Numbered from the stretch's first letter, positions 27,602 to 36,260 are shown. The stretch is 64,000 nucleotides of DNA from Rufibacter sp. LB8 (GCF_014876185.1 NZ_JADALJ010000001.1:3205501-3269500), one strand, 5' to 3'. The notes: generated by a model from the letters alone, not told the origin. Program-made: numbers and translations.

Positions 27602-27641
27602 CCGTTTTCGGGCTCATTTCCAGAAACGAGGCCAAAAACGG
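27602..27641. repeat. Dispersed 40-bp palindrome, copy 11
   Basis: Left arm CCGTTTTCGGGCTCATTT, right arm AAACGAGGCCAAAAACGG. It ends 4 bp before the dipeptidase stop codon on the minus strand, so it is immediately 3' of that gene. Confidence 0.88.
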
Positions 27642-27644
27642 AAA

Positions 27645-28358
27645 TCACTTCCCAGTCTGCAGCACCTCAAATGGAATGTCCATCAACGGGTAATTGCGCC
27701 AATCATTGAAATCATAGTGCCACCACTCTTCAGCATAAACTTTAAACCCGTGCTTGTGCATCATCTTCTTGAGCAGTTCACGGTTCTTTTTCACGCGGCG
27801 TGGCACATTGGCATACTCCGCGTGTGACTGCGGAATGGTGGCGTCATAGGCGGTGGGCATCTCCAGTTCTTTGCCGTCTTTCAGGCGCACCAAGGTCACG
27901 TCCATGGCGCAGCCGCGGTTGTGCTTGGAGCCGTTGCGCGGCGAGGCCACATACACCGTGTCTTTGATTTTCTCATAGAAATGAACCGTGACCTGGTACG
28001 GGCGGTAGCCGTCAAAAATCTTAAGGCCCAGGCCCAGCGGTTGCAAATCTGCCTGTATCTTTTTGAGGGCATCGGCCACGGGTTTGCGGGCGAAGGCGGT
28101 GGCCGTTTTATAGACAGGCTCCCCTACCAGATTATCTGCGGTGGCATATTTAATGTCCAGCACCAGGCCCGGAATGTACATAGCTAGTTCCACCAGTTCA
28201 TGGTTGGGGTTGGCGGCCACCTGCTGCCGGTACAACTCCACTGAGGTCACAATGGGCAAGCCGTACGGGCCCTTCGGGATGGCGGGTAACGGGGTCTGCT
28301 GCGCCCAACCAAAAGAAGAAAGCAGCGCGAAAAGCAAAGTAAGGGCGAAGTGTTTCAT
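27645..28358 (-). CDS. D-alanyl-D-alanine dipeptidase (VanX/DdpX family)
   Basis: A 237-residue zinc peptidase. I chose the ATG at 28358, giving MKHFALTLLFALLSSFGWAQ, a clean signal peptide; an upstream in-frame start would add 21 unlikely residues. Zinc ligands and catalytic residues are in SKHNRGCAMDV (His146, Asp153) and EEWWHYDF (Glu211 region, His214), with the DGYRP motif (Arg119) also present. It hydrolyses D-Ala-D-Ala, here probably for cell-wall recycling in the periplasm. No vanHA-like genes are near, so it is not a vancomycin-resistance locus. The start codon overlaps the stop of a 54-residue gene upstream (ATGA). Confidence 0.92.
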   Translation of the reverse strand: MKHFALTLLFALLSSFGWAQQTPLPAIPKGPYGLPIVTSVELYRQQVAANPNHELVELAMYIPGLVLDIKYATADNLVGEPVYKTATAFARKPVADALKKIQADLQPLGLGLKIFDGYRPYQVTVHFYEKIKDTVYVASPRNGSKHNRGCAMDVTLVRLKDGKELEMPTAYDATIPQSHAEYANVPRRVKKNRELLKKMMHKHGFKVYAEEWWHYDFNDWRNYPLMDIPFEVLQTGK

Positions 28359-28519
28359 TTCTGTCTGTACACAAGGTAGGCCAAAACGCTGGATGCTAAA
28401 AAGGTGAGAAGCCGGAGCCATTCAATACGGCCCGAGGCATAGTATGTGAGTCCTAAAGCCACCAGGGCCAATAAGGCACCCAGGCTGAAAAGGAAAACGA
28501 GAAGCTTTCTGTTTTTCAT
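28355..28519 (-). CDS. Small two-helix membrane protein coupled to the dipeptidase
   Basis: A 54-residue protein beginning MKNRKLLVFLFSLGALLALV. Two hydrophobic helices (about 5-26 and 35-51) are joined by ASGRIEWLR, and the tail is YRQK. Its TGA overlaps the ATG of the dipeptidase (ATGA), the classic sign of translational coupling. An ATG two codons further upstream (28525) is also possible. I do not recognise it. Its position suggests a membrane partner of the dipeptidase, or a leader that sets its expression. Confidence 0.65.
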   Translation of the reverse strand: MKNRKLLVFLFSLGALLALVALGLTYYASGRIEWLRLLTFLASSVLAYLVYRQK

Positions 28520-28820
28520 GAACATCTTGACACCCCGCGGGGTTTTGCTGCTTTTAAATGGTAAGGTTAAGAGAAAGTTAAAGTCGGCACGCCACGTTTG
28601 GTACCCGTGGTTTTTGCTGTATTTTTAAAAACGAAGCCAAAAACGGAAAACCATCTTCGGCACGCGGGCCTGGGTAAAATCTCCCAGACGCCTAAGTGGT
28701 AAACGAAGACGATGCTACCGGCGGTAAAGAAAATCCTGTAATTTTATAGAGTTTCTTCCTACTAATAAAAGAAGGAAAACCAGCATTTCAAACCACAACC
28801 TTACCATAAGACCCTTTCCT
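28520..28820. other. Divergent spacer upstream of the M16 peptidase
   Basis: About 300 bp. It holds a GC palindrome ACCCCGCGGGGT (28532-28543), a worn dispersed palindrome (28609-28648) and an AT-rich stretch near 28735-28770 that probably carries the M16 promoter. Confidence 0.55.
28609..28648. repeat. Dispersed 40-bp palindrome, degenerate copy 12
   Basis: Only the right arm, AAACGAAGCCAAAAACGG, is well kept; the left arm has decayed to GGTTTTTGCTGTATTTTT. Confidence 0.55.
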
Positions 28821-31718
28821 ATGAATAGAAAACTGAAAATTGCGTGTCTGTCCATGCTTATAGGGAGCATGGCCTTGCCACCGGCCGCCCCGTTGTGGGC
28901 ACAGGCCAGCAAGAAACCAGTAGCCAAACCAGCCGCTAAATCGATGGCCAAACCGGCGCCAAAGGCCAGCTCAGCGGCGTCACAGTTCAACCTGCCCTAC
29001 GAGAAATACAAGCTGGCCAACGGCCTGGACGTGGTGCTGCACCAAGACAAATCTGACCCCAAAGTGGCGGTGGCCATTATGTACCACGTGGGCTCTAACC
29101 GCGAGAAACCGGGCCGCACCGGCTTTGCGCACTTCTTTGAGCACATGCTTTTCCAGAACTCAGAGAACGTGGGCAAGGGCAACTTCATTAAGGGCATCAA
29201 CGAGATTGGCGGTTCGTTCAACGGCGGTACGTTTGAAGACGGCACCGTGTATTACGAGGTAGTGCCCAAAGATGCCCTGGAGCGCGTGCTCTGGATGGAG
29301 TCTGACCGCATGGGTTTCTTCATCAACACCCTAAGTGAGTGGGGACTGGAGAACGAAAAGCAGGTAGTCAAAAACGAAAAACGCCAGCGCGTAGACAACC
29401 AGCCCTACGGCCACACAGACTACGTGATCAAGAAAAGCCTCTACCCGGCCAGTCACCCGTACAGTTGGGATGTAATCGGGTCTTTGGAAGATTTGCAGAA
29501 CGCCACCCTGGCAGATGTAAAAGAGTTTTACGACCAGTGGTACGGCGCCAGCAACGCCACCTTGGTCTTGACCGGCGACTTTGAAACCCCAGAGGCCAAG
29601 AAGCTGATTGAGAAATACTTCGGTGAACTCAAAGCCAAACCAGAGCCCAAGGCTTTGCCGCTTATGCCTGTGAAACTGGCGGCCACCAAGTCATTGTTCC
29701 ACGTGGACAATTTCGCCAACCTGCCTGAACTGACCATGGTCTACCCTACCGTGGAGCAGTACCACAAAGACTCGTATGCCTTGACCATGTTGGGCAGCCT
29801 GCTTTCTAGTGGAAAGAACTCGCCGTTTGAGAAGATTATTGTAGAGGAACGCAAACTGGCACCGGGCGCCTCTGCCGGCCAAAGCTCCAGCGAGATTGCT
29901 GGTACGTTCAGAATACGCGTGCGTGCCTTTGATAAAAAAGATTTGGACGATGTGCAGGCCGCCATTTTTGCCGCCATGGCCAAGTTTGAGAAAGACGGCG
30001 TAGACGCCAAAGAACTGGCTAGGTTGAAAATTGGTCAGGAAACCGCACTTTACAACGGCATCTCCAGCCTGCTGAACAAAGCGTTCCAGCTGGCGCAGTA
30101 CAATGAATTTGCCGGGGACCCGGGCTTCGCCAAGAAAGACATTGCCATGACCCAGGCCGTCACCGCCCAGGACATCCTAAACGTGTACAACAAATACATC
30201 AAAGGCAAACCGTACGTGGTGACCAGCTTCGTGCCGAAAGGCCAGGAAGAATTAGCCCTGAAAGGTGCTGTGAAAGCCGATGTGGTGGAAGAGAAAGTAG
30301 TGCCCGGCGCTGAAGCCGCCAACACGGCCAAAGAGTCTACCGCCTTCGTGAAAACGCCGTCTAAGATGGACCGGAGCAAGATGCCCGCGCTGAGCAATAA
30401 CTTCAAGTTCAACGCGCCCGCCATCTGGACCAGCCAGCTTAAAAACGGCATGAAAGTGTACGGCATTGAGCAGAATGAATTGCCCCTGGTGCAGTTCAGC
30501 ATTCAGATTAAAGGCGGCATGCAGCTAGATGACCCCAAGAAGATTGGCACCGCCGCGCTGGTAGACGCCATGCTCATGGAAGGCACCAAAAACAAAACGC
30601 CGCAGCAGCTGGAAGAAGCCATTGGCCAATTGGGCGCGTTCATCACCGTCAATTCCTCCTCAGAAGATATTACGCTTTCAGGCAATACCTTGGCCCGTAA
30701 CTTCCCCCAGGTTTTGAAACTAGCCGAGGAAATCTTACTGGAGCCACGTTGGGATGAAGCCGAATTTGCCAAAGCCAAGCAGGCCGCTTTAACCCGCATC
30801 AGACAAAACCAGGCCAACCCGAACTCGGTGGCGTCACTGGCCTTCAACAAAGTGCTCTACGGCGAAAACAGTCGGTTTGCGTTCCCTACCTCCGGCACCC
30901 AGGAAACCGTGGAAAGTATTACCCTGCAAGACCTGAAAGACTACTACCAGAAGAATTTCTCGCCCAGCGTGGCTAGTTTCCATGTGGCCGGCGCCATCAA
31001 GCAAACCGATGTCACCAAAGCCCTGGCCAACCTGGAGCAGAAATGGACCGCCAAAAACGTGGCCTTGCCTTCTCCGGTGACTGCCACCGCCAAACCTGCC
31101 GCCCGTCTCTATTTCATTGACCAGCCAGATGCCAAGCAGAGCGTGATTTACGCCGGTTACCTGGCTGTGCCCGCCAACGCGTCAGATTTTGCCGCCTTAC
31201 AGGCCATTAACTACAAACTGGGTTCGGGCTCCGCTTCTACTTTGTTCAACGTGCTGCGTCTGCAGAAAGGCTACACGTACGGCGCCTTCTCGGCGTTTTC
31301 GCGCAAACCAACGGCCCCCGGCGCGTTCTTCGCGTCTAGCAGCGTGCGCACCAACGTGACCAAGGAATCTTTGCAGACCCTAGATGAAATCCTGAAAAAC
31401 TACGGCACCAGCTACACGGAGCAAGACCTGGCCACCACCAAAAACGCCCTGGTGCGCGAAACCGCTCTGGGCTATGAAACCCTGGGAAGTCTGGTAAGCC
31501 TGCTGGAAACCATTAACACCTACAACCTGCCCCTGGACTATCTCAAGAAAAACGAGCAGGCCGTGCAGACCTTGAGCTATGACCAGGCCAGATCCATGAT
31601 TACCAACTACCTGGACCCATCTAAAATGGTCTACTTGGTGGTAGGCGATGCCAAAACCCAGCTGGCCAACCTGAAAGACCTAGGTCTAGGCGAACCGGTA
31701 ATTTTGCCGAACAAATAG
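28821..31718 (+). CDS. M16 family zinc metallopeptidase (two-domain, insulinase-like)
   Basis: A 965-residue secreted peptidase. Signal peptide to about LWAQA (residue 28), then an Ala/Lys/Pro-rich linker. The first M16 unit has the inverted zinc motif HFFEH (His104, Glu107, His108) and a distal acidic helix NEKQVVKNEKRQ. The second unit (from about 530) lacks HxxEH (it reads ALVDAMLMEG at the same place), so it is the inactive half that completes the chamber, as usual for the family. It degrades peptides in the periplasm. Transcribed alone and followed by a strong terminator. Confidence 0.94.
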   Translation: MNRKLKIACLSMLIGSMALPPAAPLWAQASKKPVAKPAAKSMAKPAPKASSAASQFNLPYEKYKLANGLDVVLHQDKSDPKVAVAIMYHVGSNREKPGRTGFAHFFEHMLFQNSENVGKGNFIKGINEIGGSFNGGTFEDGTVYYEVVPKDALERVLWMESDRMGFFINTLSEWGLENEKQVVKNEKRQRVDNQPYGHTDYVIKKSLYPASHPYSWDVIGSLEDLQNATLADVKEFYDQWYGASNATLVLTGDFETPEAKKLIEKYFGELKAKPEPKALPLMPVKLAATKSLFHVDNFANLPELTMVYPTVEQYHKDSYALTMLGSLLSSGKNSPFEKIIVEERKLAPGASAGQSSSEIAGTFRIRVRAFDKKDLDDVQAAIFAAMAKFEKDGVDAKELARLKIGQETALYNGISSLLNKAFQLAQYNEFAGDPGFAKKDIAMTQAVTAQDILNVYNKYIKGKPYVVTSFVPKGQEELALKGAVKADVVEEKVVPGAEAANTAKESTAFVKTPSKMDRSKMPALSNNFKFNAPAIWTSQLKNGMKVYGIEQNELPLVQFSIQIKGGMQLDDPKKIGTAALVDAMLMEGTKNKTPQQLEEAIGQLGAFITVNSSSEDITLSGNTLARNFPQVLKLAEEILLEPRWDEAEFAKAKQAALTRIRQNQANPNSVASLAFNKVLYGENSRFAFPTSGTQETVESITLQDLKDYYQKNFSPSVASFHVAGAIKQTDVTKALANLEQKWTAKNVALPSPVTATAKPAARLYFIDQPDAKQSVIYAGYLAVPANASDFAALQAINYKLGSGSASTLFNVLRLQKGYTYGAFSAFSRKPTAPGAFFASSSVRTNVTKESLQTLDEILKNYGTSYTEQDLATTKNALVRETALGYETLGSLVSLLETINTYNLPLDYLKKNEQAVQTLSYDQARSMITNYLDPSKMVYLVVGDAKTQLANLKDLGLGEPVILPNK

Positions 31719-31736
31719 ATTTTTTTAACTCGATGC

Positions 31737-31768
31737 AAAAGCCCGCCACTTCAACGTAGCGGGCTTTT
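31737..31768 (+). terminator. Rho-independent terminator of the M16 gene
   Basis: Stem AAAAGCCCGC/GCGGGCTTTT with a 12-nt loop and trailing CTTTTT, about 20 bp past the stop. Confidence 0.88.
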
Positions 31769-31774
31769 CTTTTT

Positions 31775-31814
31775 CCGTTTTCGGGCTCATTTTCAGAAAC
31801 GGGGCCAAAAACGC
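31775..31814. repeat. Dispersed 40-bp palindrome, copy 13
   Basis: Left arm CCGTTTTCGGGCTCATTTT, right arm AAACGGGGCCAAAAACGC. It follows the M16 terminator directly. Confidence 0.85.
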
Positions 31815-31902
31815 GAAGCCGCGACTGGTTATTGATTATTGCGGGCGTTGCCCCATCTTTGCAAGAAAAACAAACCCGTTGCGTTTACAGTTTACTAAGA
31901 CC

Positions 31903-32610
31903 ATGGCGAAAGGAAATCTATTTTGGATGCTGCTGGCGGGCTTCTGCGCCCTGGCCAGTGCCTGTGAACCCGAGAAGCTGGAACGCGGCAAGGAGATGGC
32001 CGTGGAGGCCGAACGCCACAAGGTCAAGCGCATCACCCAGGAAGACACGGAGAAACAAGCCCTGCTGGCTGGGGACACCATCATTGGCATGGTGGAAGGC
32101 GCGTTCCTGCAGCTCGCCGAAGCCCAGCCCAAAGAGCAGGCCCTGTTCGTGTCCCATCCCGACAAACTCCCCACTGTGCAGGCCATCCTGCGCCGCTACA
32201 ACGCCCGTTTAGTCAGAAAACAATTCGCCACTGAGCAGGAAATGGACGCCTATTTAAAGAAACATTTCCTGAAGGCCGAAAAAGACAACCTCCAAGCCAA
32301 TGCCCACCTCAACGTAGCCAGCCAAGAAGTCCTGTTCCAGCGGCCCATCATTGTGCGCCGCCGCAACTGCGCCAGCTGTGACGAACCCAGCCTCCTTGAT
32401 TTCACGGCCACCGAGTTAGACAACCTGCGCGTGTTCTCGGCACAAGGCAAACCCAACGGATTTCAGGAAGGCCAGGTGCGGGGCGTGTGGCAGGTGGTTT
32501 TCCCTCGGCAGAAAGTTATTGAGCAAATCACCCTCAAGACCAAACCCTCCCGCCGTGGCCGCGGTGGTTTCTTTGGAAGTAAGCCAGATACCGTGAACGC
32601 TACCCGCTGA
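31903..32610 (+). CDS. DUF3365-like lipoprotein with a degenerate heme site
   Basis: A 235-residue lipoprotein; I chose the ATG at 31903 (MAKGNLFWMLLAGFCALASA) because the earlier in-frame start at 31879 is TTG and spoils the signal. The lipobox Cys is residue 21. The C-terminal part, QRPIIVRRRNCASCDEPS followed later by GFQEGQVRGVWQVVF, resembles the DUF3365 (Tll0287-like) sensor-domain pattern, in which a CxxCH binds heme. Here the His is replaced by Asp160 (C156-x2-C159-D), so c-type heme attachment looks lost. The family call is tentative; it could also be an unrelated lipoprotein. Confidence 0.6.
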   Translation: MAKGNLFWMLLAGFCALASACEPEKLERGKEMAVEAERHKVKRITQEDTEKQALLAGDTIIGMVEGAFLQLAEAQPKEQALFVSHPDKLPTVQAILRRYNARLVRKQFATEQEMDAYLKKHFLKAEKDNLQANAHLNVASQEVLFQRPIIVRRRNCASCDEPSLLDFTATELDNLRVFSAQGKPNGFQEGQVRGVWQVVFPRQKVIEQITLKTKPSRRGRGGFFGSKPDTVNATR

Positions 32611-32631
32611 TTTACACAAAAAACAAGGCTT

Positions 32632-32671
32632 CCTGTTTTCAGGCTCATTTCCAGAAATGAAGCCGAAAACG
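32632..32671. repeat. Dispersed 40-bp palindrome, copy 14
   Basis: Left arm CCTGTTTTCAGGCTCATTT, right arm AAATGAAGCCGAAAACG. 22 bp past the lipoprotein stop, between convergent genes. Confidence 0.85.
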
Positions 32672-32723
32672 AAAACCGTAGAGACCAGGCACTGCCTTGT
32701 CTTCTGCGCATTCCAAAAAAGCT

Positions 32724-32755
32724 CCCCTCCTGTTCTAGGAGGGGTTGGGGGTGGT
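32724..32755 (-). terminator. CT-rich hairpin with G-rich tail; terminator of the MG2 gene
   Basis: Stem CCCCTCCT/AGGAGGGG with a 5-nt loop, followed on the plus strand by TTGGGGGTGG. On the minus strand the stem runs into AGCTTTTTT, a good intrinsic terminator for the gene ending at 32778. The same hairpin-plus-tail layout recurs at 53778, 54090 and 54232. Confidence 0.75.
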
Positions 32756-32777
32756 ACACATTCCTTCCCTTAAAAGC

Positions 32778-35486
32778 CTACTTCACCACAAAAGTACTAC
32801 TAACAGTCCCTGGTTTCCCGGTGGGGGTCATGCCTTCCAGCACGGTGCGGTAGGTAGCGCGTTGGTCAGCGGTGTAGAAGGAGACTTCGGCTTTGCCGCT
32901 GTCATCTGTCTGTATCTTGGGGTTCCAATAGAGCGTGGTACGAAGGTCAGGCATGACCACGTTGCTGGTTTCGGGTTTGTCATAGGCCGGCAGGTAGAAC
33001 TCGCGCGCCTTCTGGAAGAACAAGCCTTGGTACGTGGCTAGTCCGGGTGGTTTGCTGTTCTTGTTGTCATTGCTGCCGCCGCCTTTCTTGAGCGTGACGG
33101 CAATAACGCCGTTGTAGCCCTGCGGACCGTAAACCGCCGAAGAAGCGCCCGGTTTCAGGATTTCCACGGCTTCTACATCACTGACAATCACAGATTGTAT
33201 GAAGGAGGCATCTACCGGCGAGCCGTTCAACAAGAATAGCGGCGGGCCGGCGTTGCGCATGCTGATCTGGCCGTCTTTGATTTGCAGCCCGGCCACGCGG
33301 CCTTGCAGGGCTTGCAAAACGTCCATGCTTCTGGGTAGGTCTGACCCCATGATCACGCGGTCGGCGGTGGTGTGGCGGCTGCCGGCGGGTGGTTTGAATT
33401 CTTCACGTTTCTTGCCGCGCACTTCCACTTGTTGCAATAGAATGCCGCTGCGGCCGGTGAACTGGTCTAGTTTCAGCTGTTCGCGGTTGCGTTGCAGATA
33501 AGCCCACACTTCATTGGAGTACAGCGAAGGCACCAGGTTGAACGGAGGCCGAGGGAAGGCCTGAATCTGCGGCAAGTTGCTGTCTAAGGTAAGGAACGCC
33601 GCCGTCACCCCGCGGCCCGATTGCACCGTGAGGCTGGACGTGTCTGGGAAACTGGCCAGCGTGAACTTAAACTTACCGCGGTCATCAGTCTGGAGTTTGA
33701 TGGTGCTCTCCACTTTGTTGTGGTTCATGACCAACACATCTGAGTAAGCGTCTGGCTGCCCGGTAACTTTCATAACAGAGCCGCTCAGGTAGATATCGCG
33801 CTCCGCGGGGAAATTGATTTCCGGGGACTTGTCCTGCAGCACGTCTTTCCAGACAAAGCGGCGCCAGCCTTGCGTGAGCAGCAGATTGTCCAGGGCCTGG
33901 GCTACTTCTGGGGTGGCTGCACTGAAATAATAAGACGGGTCTTCAATGTGGCCTTTGAGGTCTGAGCTCAGCAAAAGGTAAGACACCAGGTTGGCGGCGT
34001 GCGGAGCCGGAGTCACGGCTTTCTGGTCTGTGATAGCCATGGAGAAATGCCCGGCCACGGGCGCGCCGGTTTCGTCTTTGGCTTGTATCTGCAGGGTCAC
34101 TTTCTCGCGGGGTTTGTAGGCGGGTTTGTCTGGGGTGACGGTGAGTTGCACTTGCGGGGAGTGGTTGACAAATACCAGGCGCTCGGCCAGGGGTTCACCG
34201 GCCTCAGAGAACACCGTGAACTGCACCAAGCCCGATGGGAATTTGTTCTTTGGCACGTCTACCTGAAAAACCGCCTGTGCGCTGGGGCTGGAAGCCGCAT
34301 ACAAGACTTCGCCGCGCACTTGCGCCACCAGATGCAGTGCCTTTGGTTTGCCTACGCTGTCCTGGTCAAAGCCAAGGCTGTAGAATTTAACCCTGATGTT
34401 GGCAGGCTGCTTGCTGTCTACGCTCAGGATAAAGCCTTTTTTCTGGGGCACGGGCAAGGCAAATTCTTGGGCAGCGCCTTTGCCTGCCGTGATTTTGGCG
34501 GTGTATTTTTTGTTGGCGGCTGGTATAAAACCGGTTCTACCCATGCCATATTTCTGGGTCTTCAAATCGGCTACTTTCTGGCCCTGGTTGTCATAGATGG
34601 CGCCCTGCACGTCTTTGCCCAGGCCGTTGCCGTCAATGGCTTTAAAGCCCACGGTGTTCCAGAGCCCGCTGACCAGGTTGCCGCCCTCCGGGAAGAACTG
34701 CACATCCAGCTTTTCCTGGGGCCTGGGCACGGCTATGGTGTGGTTGAGGTTGCCGTTGGCCTGCTCCAGCGTAAGGAAGATTTTAGGGCTTTGGGCTTCG
34801 TTCTTGTCCATGAAAAACCGCAGCGTAGATTTGCCGTCTGCCGAGGCAGTGGTTTTCCTGGTGCCGGCTTTCTGGTCAAAATTGGTGGAGTATGAAAAAA
34901 CGGCCTGCGCCAGCGGTTTGGCCTGGTAATTCATCAGCCGCAGGTTTACCAGCACAGAGTCACCGGTGGGCTGGGGTTTGAACGTGAAAACCGGGGCTGT
35001 CACCAAATCATTCTTGCGGGGGCTCCAGATGGTGATGTTCTGGTGAAAGAAATGGTCTTCGTCAAAGTTCTGCATCCAGCTGGTGAAGGCGCGCAGGCGG
35101 TAGTTTCCCTCGGGCAGGTCGTCGGGGAGCCTGATGTCGCCGTGGCCTTTGCCTTTGTCCAGGCGCACCACGGTGGTGCTGTGGAAGGTGTTCTCTGGCG
35201 TGATGAGCTCCACGTACAACACGCGGCTCTGGGTGCTGGGCGCGTGGCTGTGGGCGTTGACCAGGTAGGCTTTGAACCAGATATCATCGCCGGCGGCGTA
35301 ATACGGTTTGTCTAGGTGCAGGTACACTTTCTCCTGCGGAAACTTGAGGTTGAGCGCCGTGAGTTTGGTGACCAGCCGGTTGATGACATCAGTTTGCTGC
35401 CAGGCCGGCGGCGTAAAGGCCAGAAACAGACCGGCCATGGCCAAAAACAAAAACAAATAACGCTTTGGGAAGTTGTGGAAAGACAT
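32778..35486 (-). CDS. Macroglobulin-like (MG2) protein with a TonB plug domain but no barrel
   Basis: A 902-residue exported protein with an N-terminal signal/anchor (YLFLFLAMAGLFLAFTPPA). Residues 45-150 read FPQEKVYLHLDKPYYAAGDD, the MG2 opening of alpha-2-macroglobulin-like proteins, followed by several Ig-like beta domains. Residues 690-805 are a TonB-receptor plug-like domain (SMDVLQALQGRVAGLQI, PLFLLNGSPVDASFI, GPQGYNGVIAVTLKKG). The tail (about 850-902) is again macroglobulin-like. There is no room for a 22-strand barrel, so it is not a transporter. Such fusions occur in Bacteroidota but their role is undefined. Transcribed alone, divergent from thioredoxin. Confidence 0.82.
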   Translation of the reverse strand: MSFHNFPKRYLFLFLAMAGLFLAFTPPAWQQTDVINRLVTKLTALNLKFPQEKVYLHLDKPYYAAGDDIWFKAYLVNAHSHAPSTQSRVLYVELITPENTFHSTTVVRLDKGKGHGDIRLPDDLPEGNYRLRAFTSWMQNFDEDHFFHQNITIWSPRKNDLVTAPVFTFKPQPTGDSVLVNLRLMNYQAKPLAQAVFSYSTNFDQKAGTRKTTASADGKSTLRFFMDKNEAQSPKIFLTLEQANGNLNHTIAVPRPQEKLDVQFFPEGGNLVSGLWNTVGFKAIDGNGLGKDVQGAIYDNQGQKVADLKTQKYGMGRTGFIPAANKKYTAKITAGKGAAQEFALPVPQKKGFILSVDSKQPANIRVKFYSLGFDQDSVGKPKALHLVAQVRGEVLYAASSPSAQAVFQVDVPKNKFPSGLVQFTVFSEAGEPLAERLVFVNHSPQVQLTVTPDKPAYKPREKVTLQIQAKDETGAPVAGHFSMAITDQKAVTPAPHAANLVSYLLLSSDLKGHIEDPSYYFSAATPEVAQALDNLLLTQGWRRFVWKDVLQDKSPEINFPAERDIYLSGSVMKVTGQPDAYSDVLVMNHNKVESTIKLQTDDRGKFKFTLASFPDTSSLTVQSGRGVTAAFLTLDSNLPQIQAFPRPPFNLVPSLYSNEVWAYLQRNREQLKLDQFTGRSGILLQQVEVRGKKREEFKPPAGSRHTTADRVIMGSDLPRSMDVLQALQGRVAGLQIKDGQISMRNAGPPLFLLNGSPVDASFIQSVIVSDVEAVEILKPGASSAVYGPQGYNGVIAVTLKKGGGSNDNKNSKPPGLATYQGLFFQKAREFYLPAYDKPETSNVVMPDLRTTLYWNPKIQTDDSGKAEVSFYTADQRATYRTVLEGMTPTGKPGTVSSTFVVK

Positions 35487-35594
35487 GCAGATGAATTAAT
35501 ACAGCGCCAGGCACGGCACAAAGCCCTGCGCCCAACGTACTTTCAAGAGAGAACGTAATTTACAGCAGTCTCTTTCATTAAAAAAACGATTCCT

Positions 35595-35634
35595 GCGTTT
35601 TTGGCCTCATTTCTGGAAATGAGGCCAAAAACGG
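35595..35634. repeat. Dispersed 40-bp palindrome, perfect variant copy 15
   Basis: A perfect palindrome with a shifted sequence: arms GCGTTTTTGGCCTCATTT and AAATGAGGCCAAAAACG. Both arms carry the GGCCTC/GAGGCC change relative to the canonical copy. It lies in a divergent promoter region, 38 bp upstream of the thioredoxin start, unlike most copies. Confidence 0.9.
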
Positions 35635-35671
35635 TTAATTTTGCACCCAAATAATTCAAACAGATAATTCT

Positions 35672-35989
35672 ATGGCTATTATACAGGCAACAGACACAGA
35701 TTTCCAGCAGGTGCTGGAGAGCAATGAGCGCGTGGTAGTGAAGTATTTTGCAGACTGGTGCGGCAACTGCCGGTTGTTTTCGCCTAAGTTCAAGCGCATG
35801 GAAGCCAATGAGGAGTTTGCCGGCGTGGCCTTTGTGGACGTGAACGCCGAGACCAGCCCTGAGGCCCGCAAACTGGCCGGCGTGACCAGCCTTCCGTTTT
35901 TTGCCGTGTTCAAGAACGGGCAACTGGTAGAAGGAACCGCCACCAGCAAAGAAGATGTTGTGTTGGAGTTAATCAGAAAAACCGCTTAA
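35672..35989 (+). CDS. Thioredoxin family protein
   Basis: A 105-residue cytoplasmic thioredoxin-fold protein. The active site is FADWCGNCRLFSP with Cys30 and Cys33 (WCGNC rather than WCGPC), and the cis-Pro is in VTSLPFFAVF. No signal peptide. Replacement of Pro by Asn between the cysteines probably shifts the redox potential. It is followed 5 bp later by the DUF6952 gene, a pairing that I recall from other Bacteroidota. Confidence 0.92.
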   Translation: MAIIQATDTDFQQVLESNERVVVKYFADWCGNCRLFSPKFKRMEANEEFAGVAFVDVNAETSPEARKLAGVTSLPFFAVFKNGQLVEGTATSKEDVVLELIRKTA

Positions 35990-35994
35990 TCCGC

Positions 35995-36237
35995 ATGAAA
36001 ATACCCGCTATCAAAAAACTGGTGGAGACGCAGACCATAGACAGCCTGCGCGAAGCCGAGGAACAATTGATCAACGAAGAACCCACCGCCTTTGAGATTG
36101 AGGGCGAAGACGAGGGCGAGAAACTGACCCACGTGTTTGGCGCCATCTGGATCCTGAACCACATGGGTGACCACAACACAGACTTCAAAACCGCCCTGCG
36201 CGAATTCACCCAGAAAGTACGCGTTTCTATCAATTAA
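35995..36237 (+). CDS. DUF6952 family protein
   Basis: An 80-residue acidic protein starting MKIPAIKKLVETQTIDSLRE and containing EIEGEDEGEKLTHVFGAIWI, which matches the DUF6952 pattern as I recall it. No cysteine and no membrane segment. It begins 5 bp after the thioredoxin stop, so the two are certainly co-transcribed and probably work together in thiol or peroxide handling (inference). Confidence 0.8.
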   Translation: MKIPAIKKLVETQTIDSLREAEEQLINEEPTAFEIEGEDEGEKLTHVFGAIWILNHMGDHNTDFKTALREFTQKVRVSIN

Positions 36238-36260
36238 GTACGGGCTCTGCCTGGCACAAA

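Noticed and set aside
27645-28358. A vancomycin-resistance cluster
   Set aside because: Only the dipeptidase is present. No vanH, vanA or VanRS-type genes; the signal peptide fits a periplasmic recycling enzyme.
33999-34895. A 298-codon open frame on the plus strand
   Set aside because: It is antisense to the macroglobulin-like gene, a GC-rich gene that leaves long frames on the other strand. No start context or homology-like motif.
32778-35486. A full TonB-dependent receptor
   Set aside because: The plug-like part is followed by only about 100 residues, too few for a beta-barrel.
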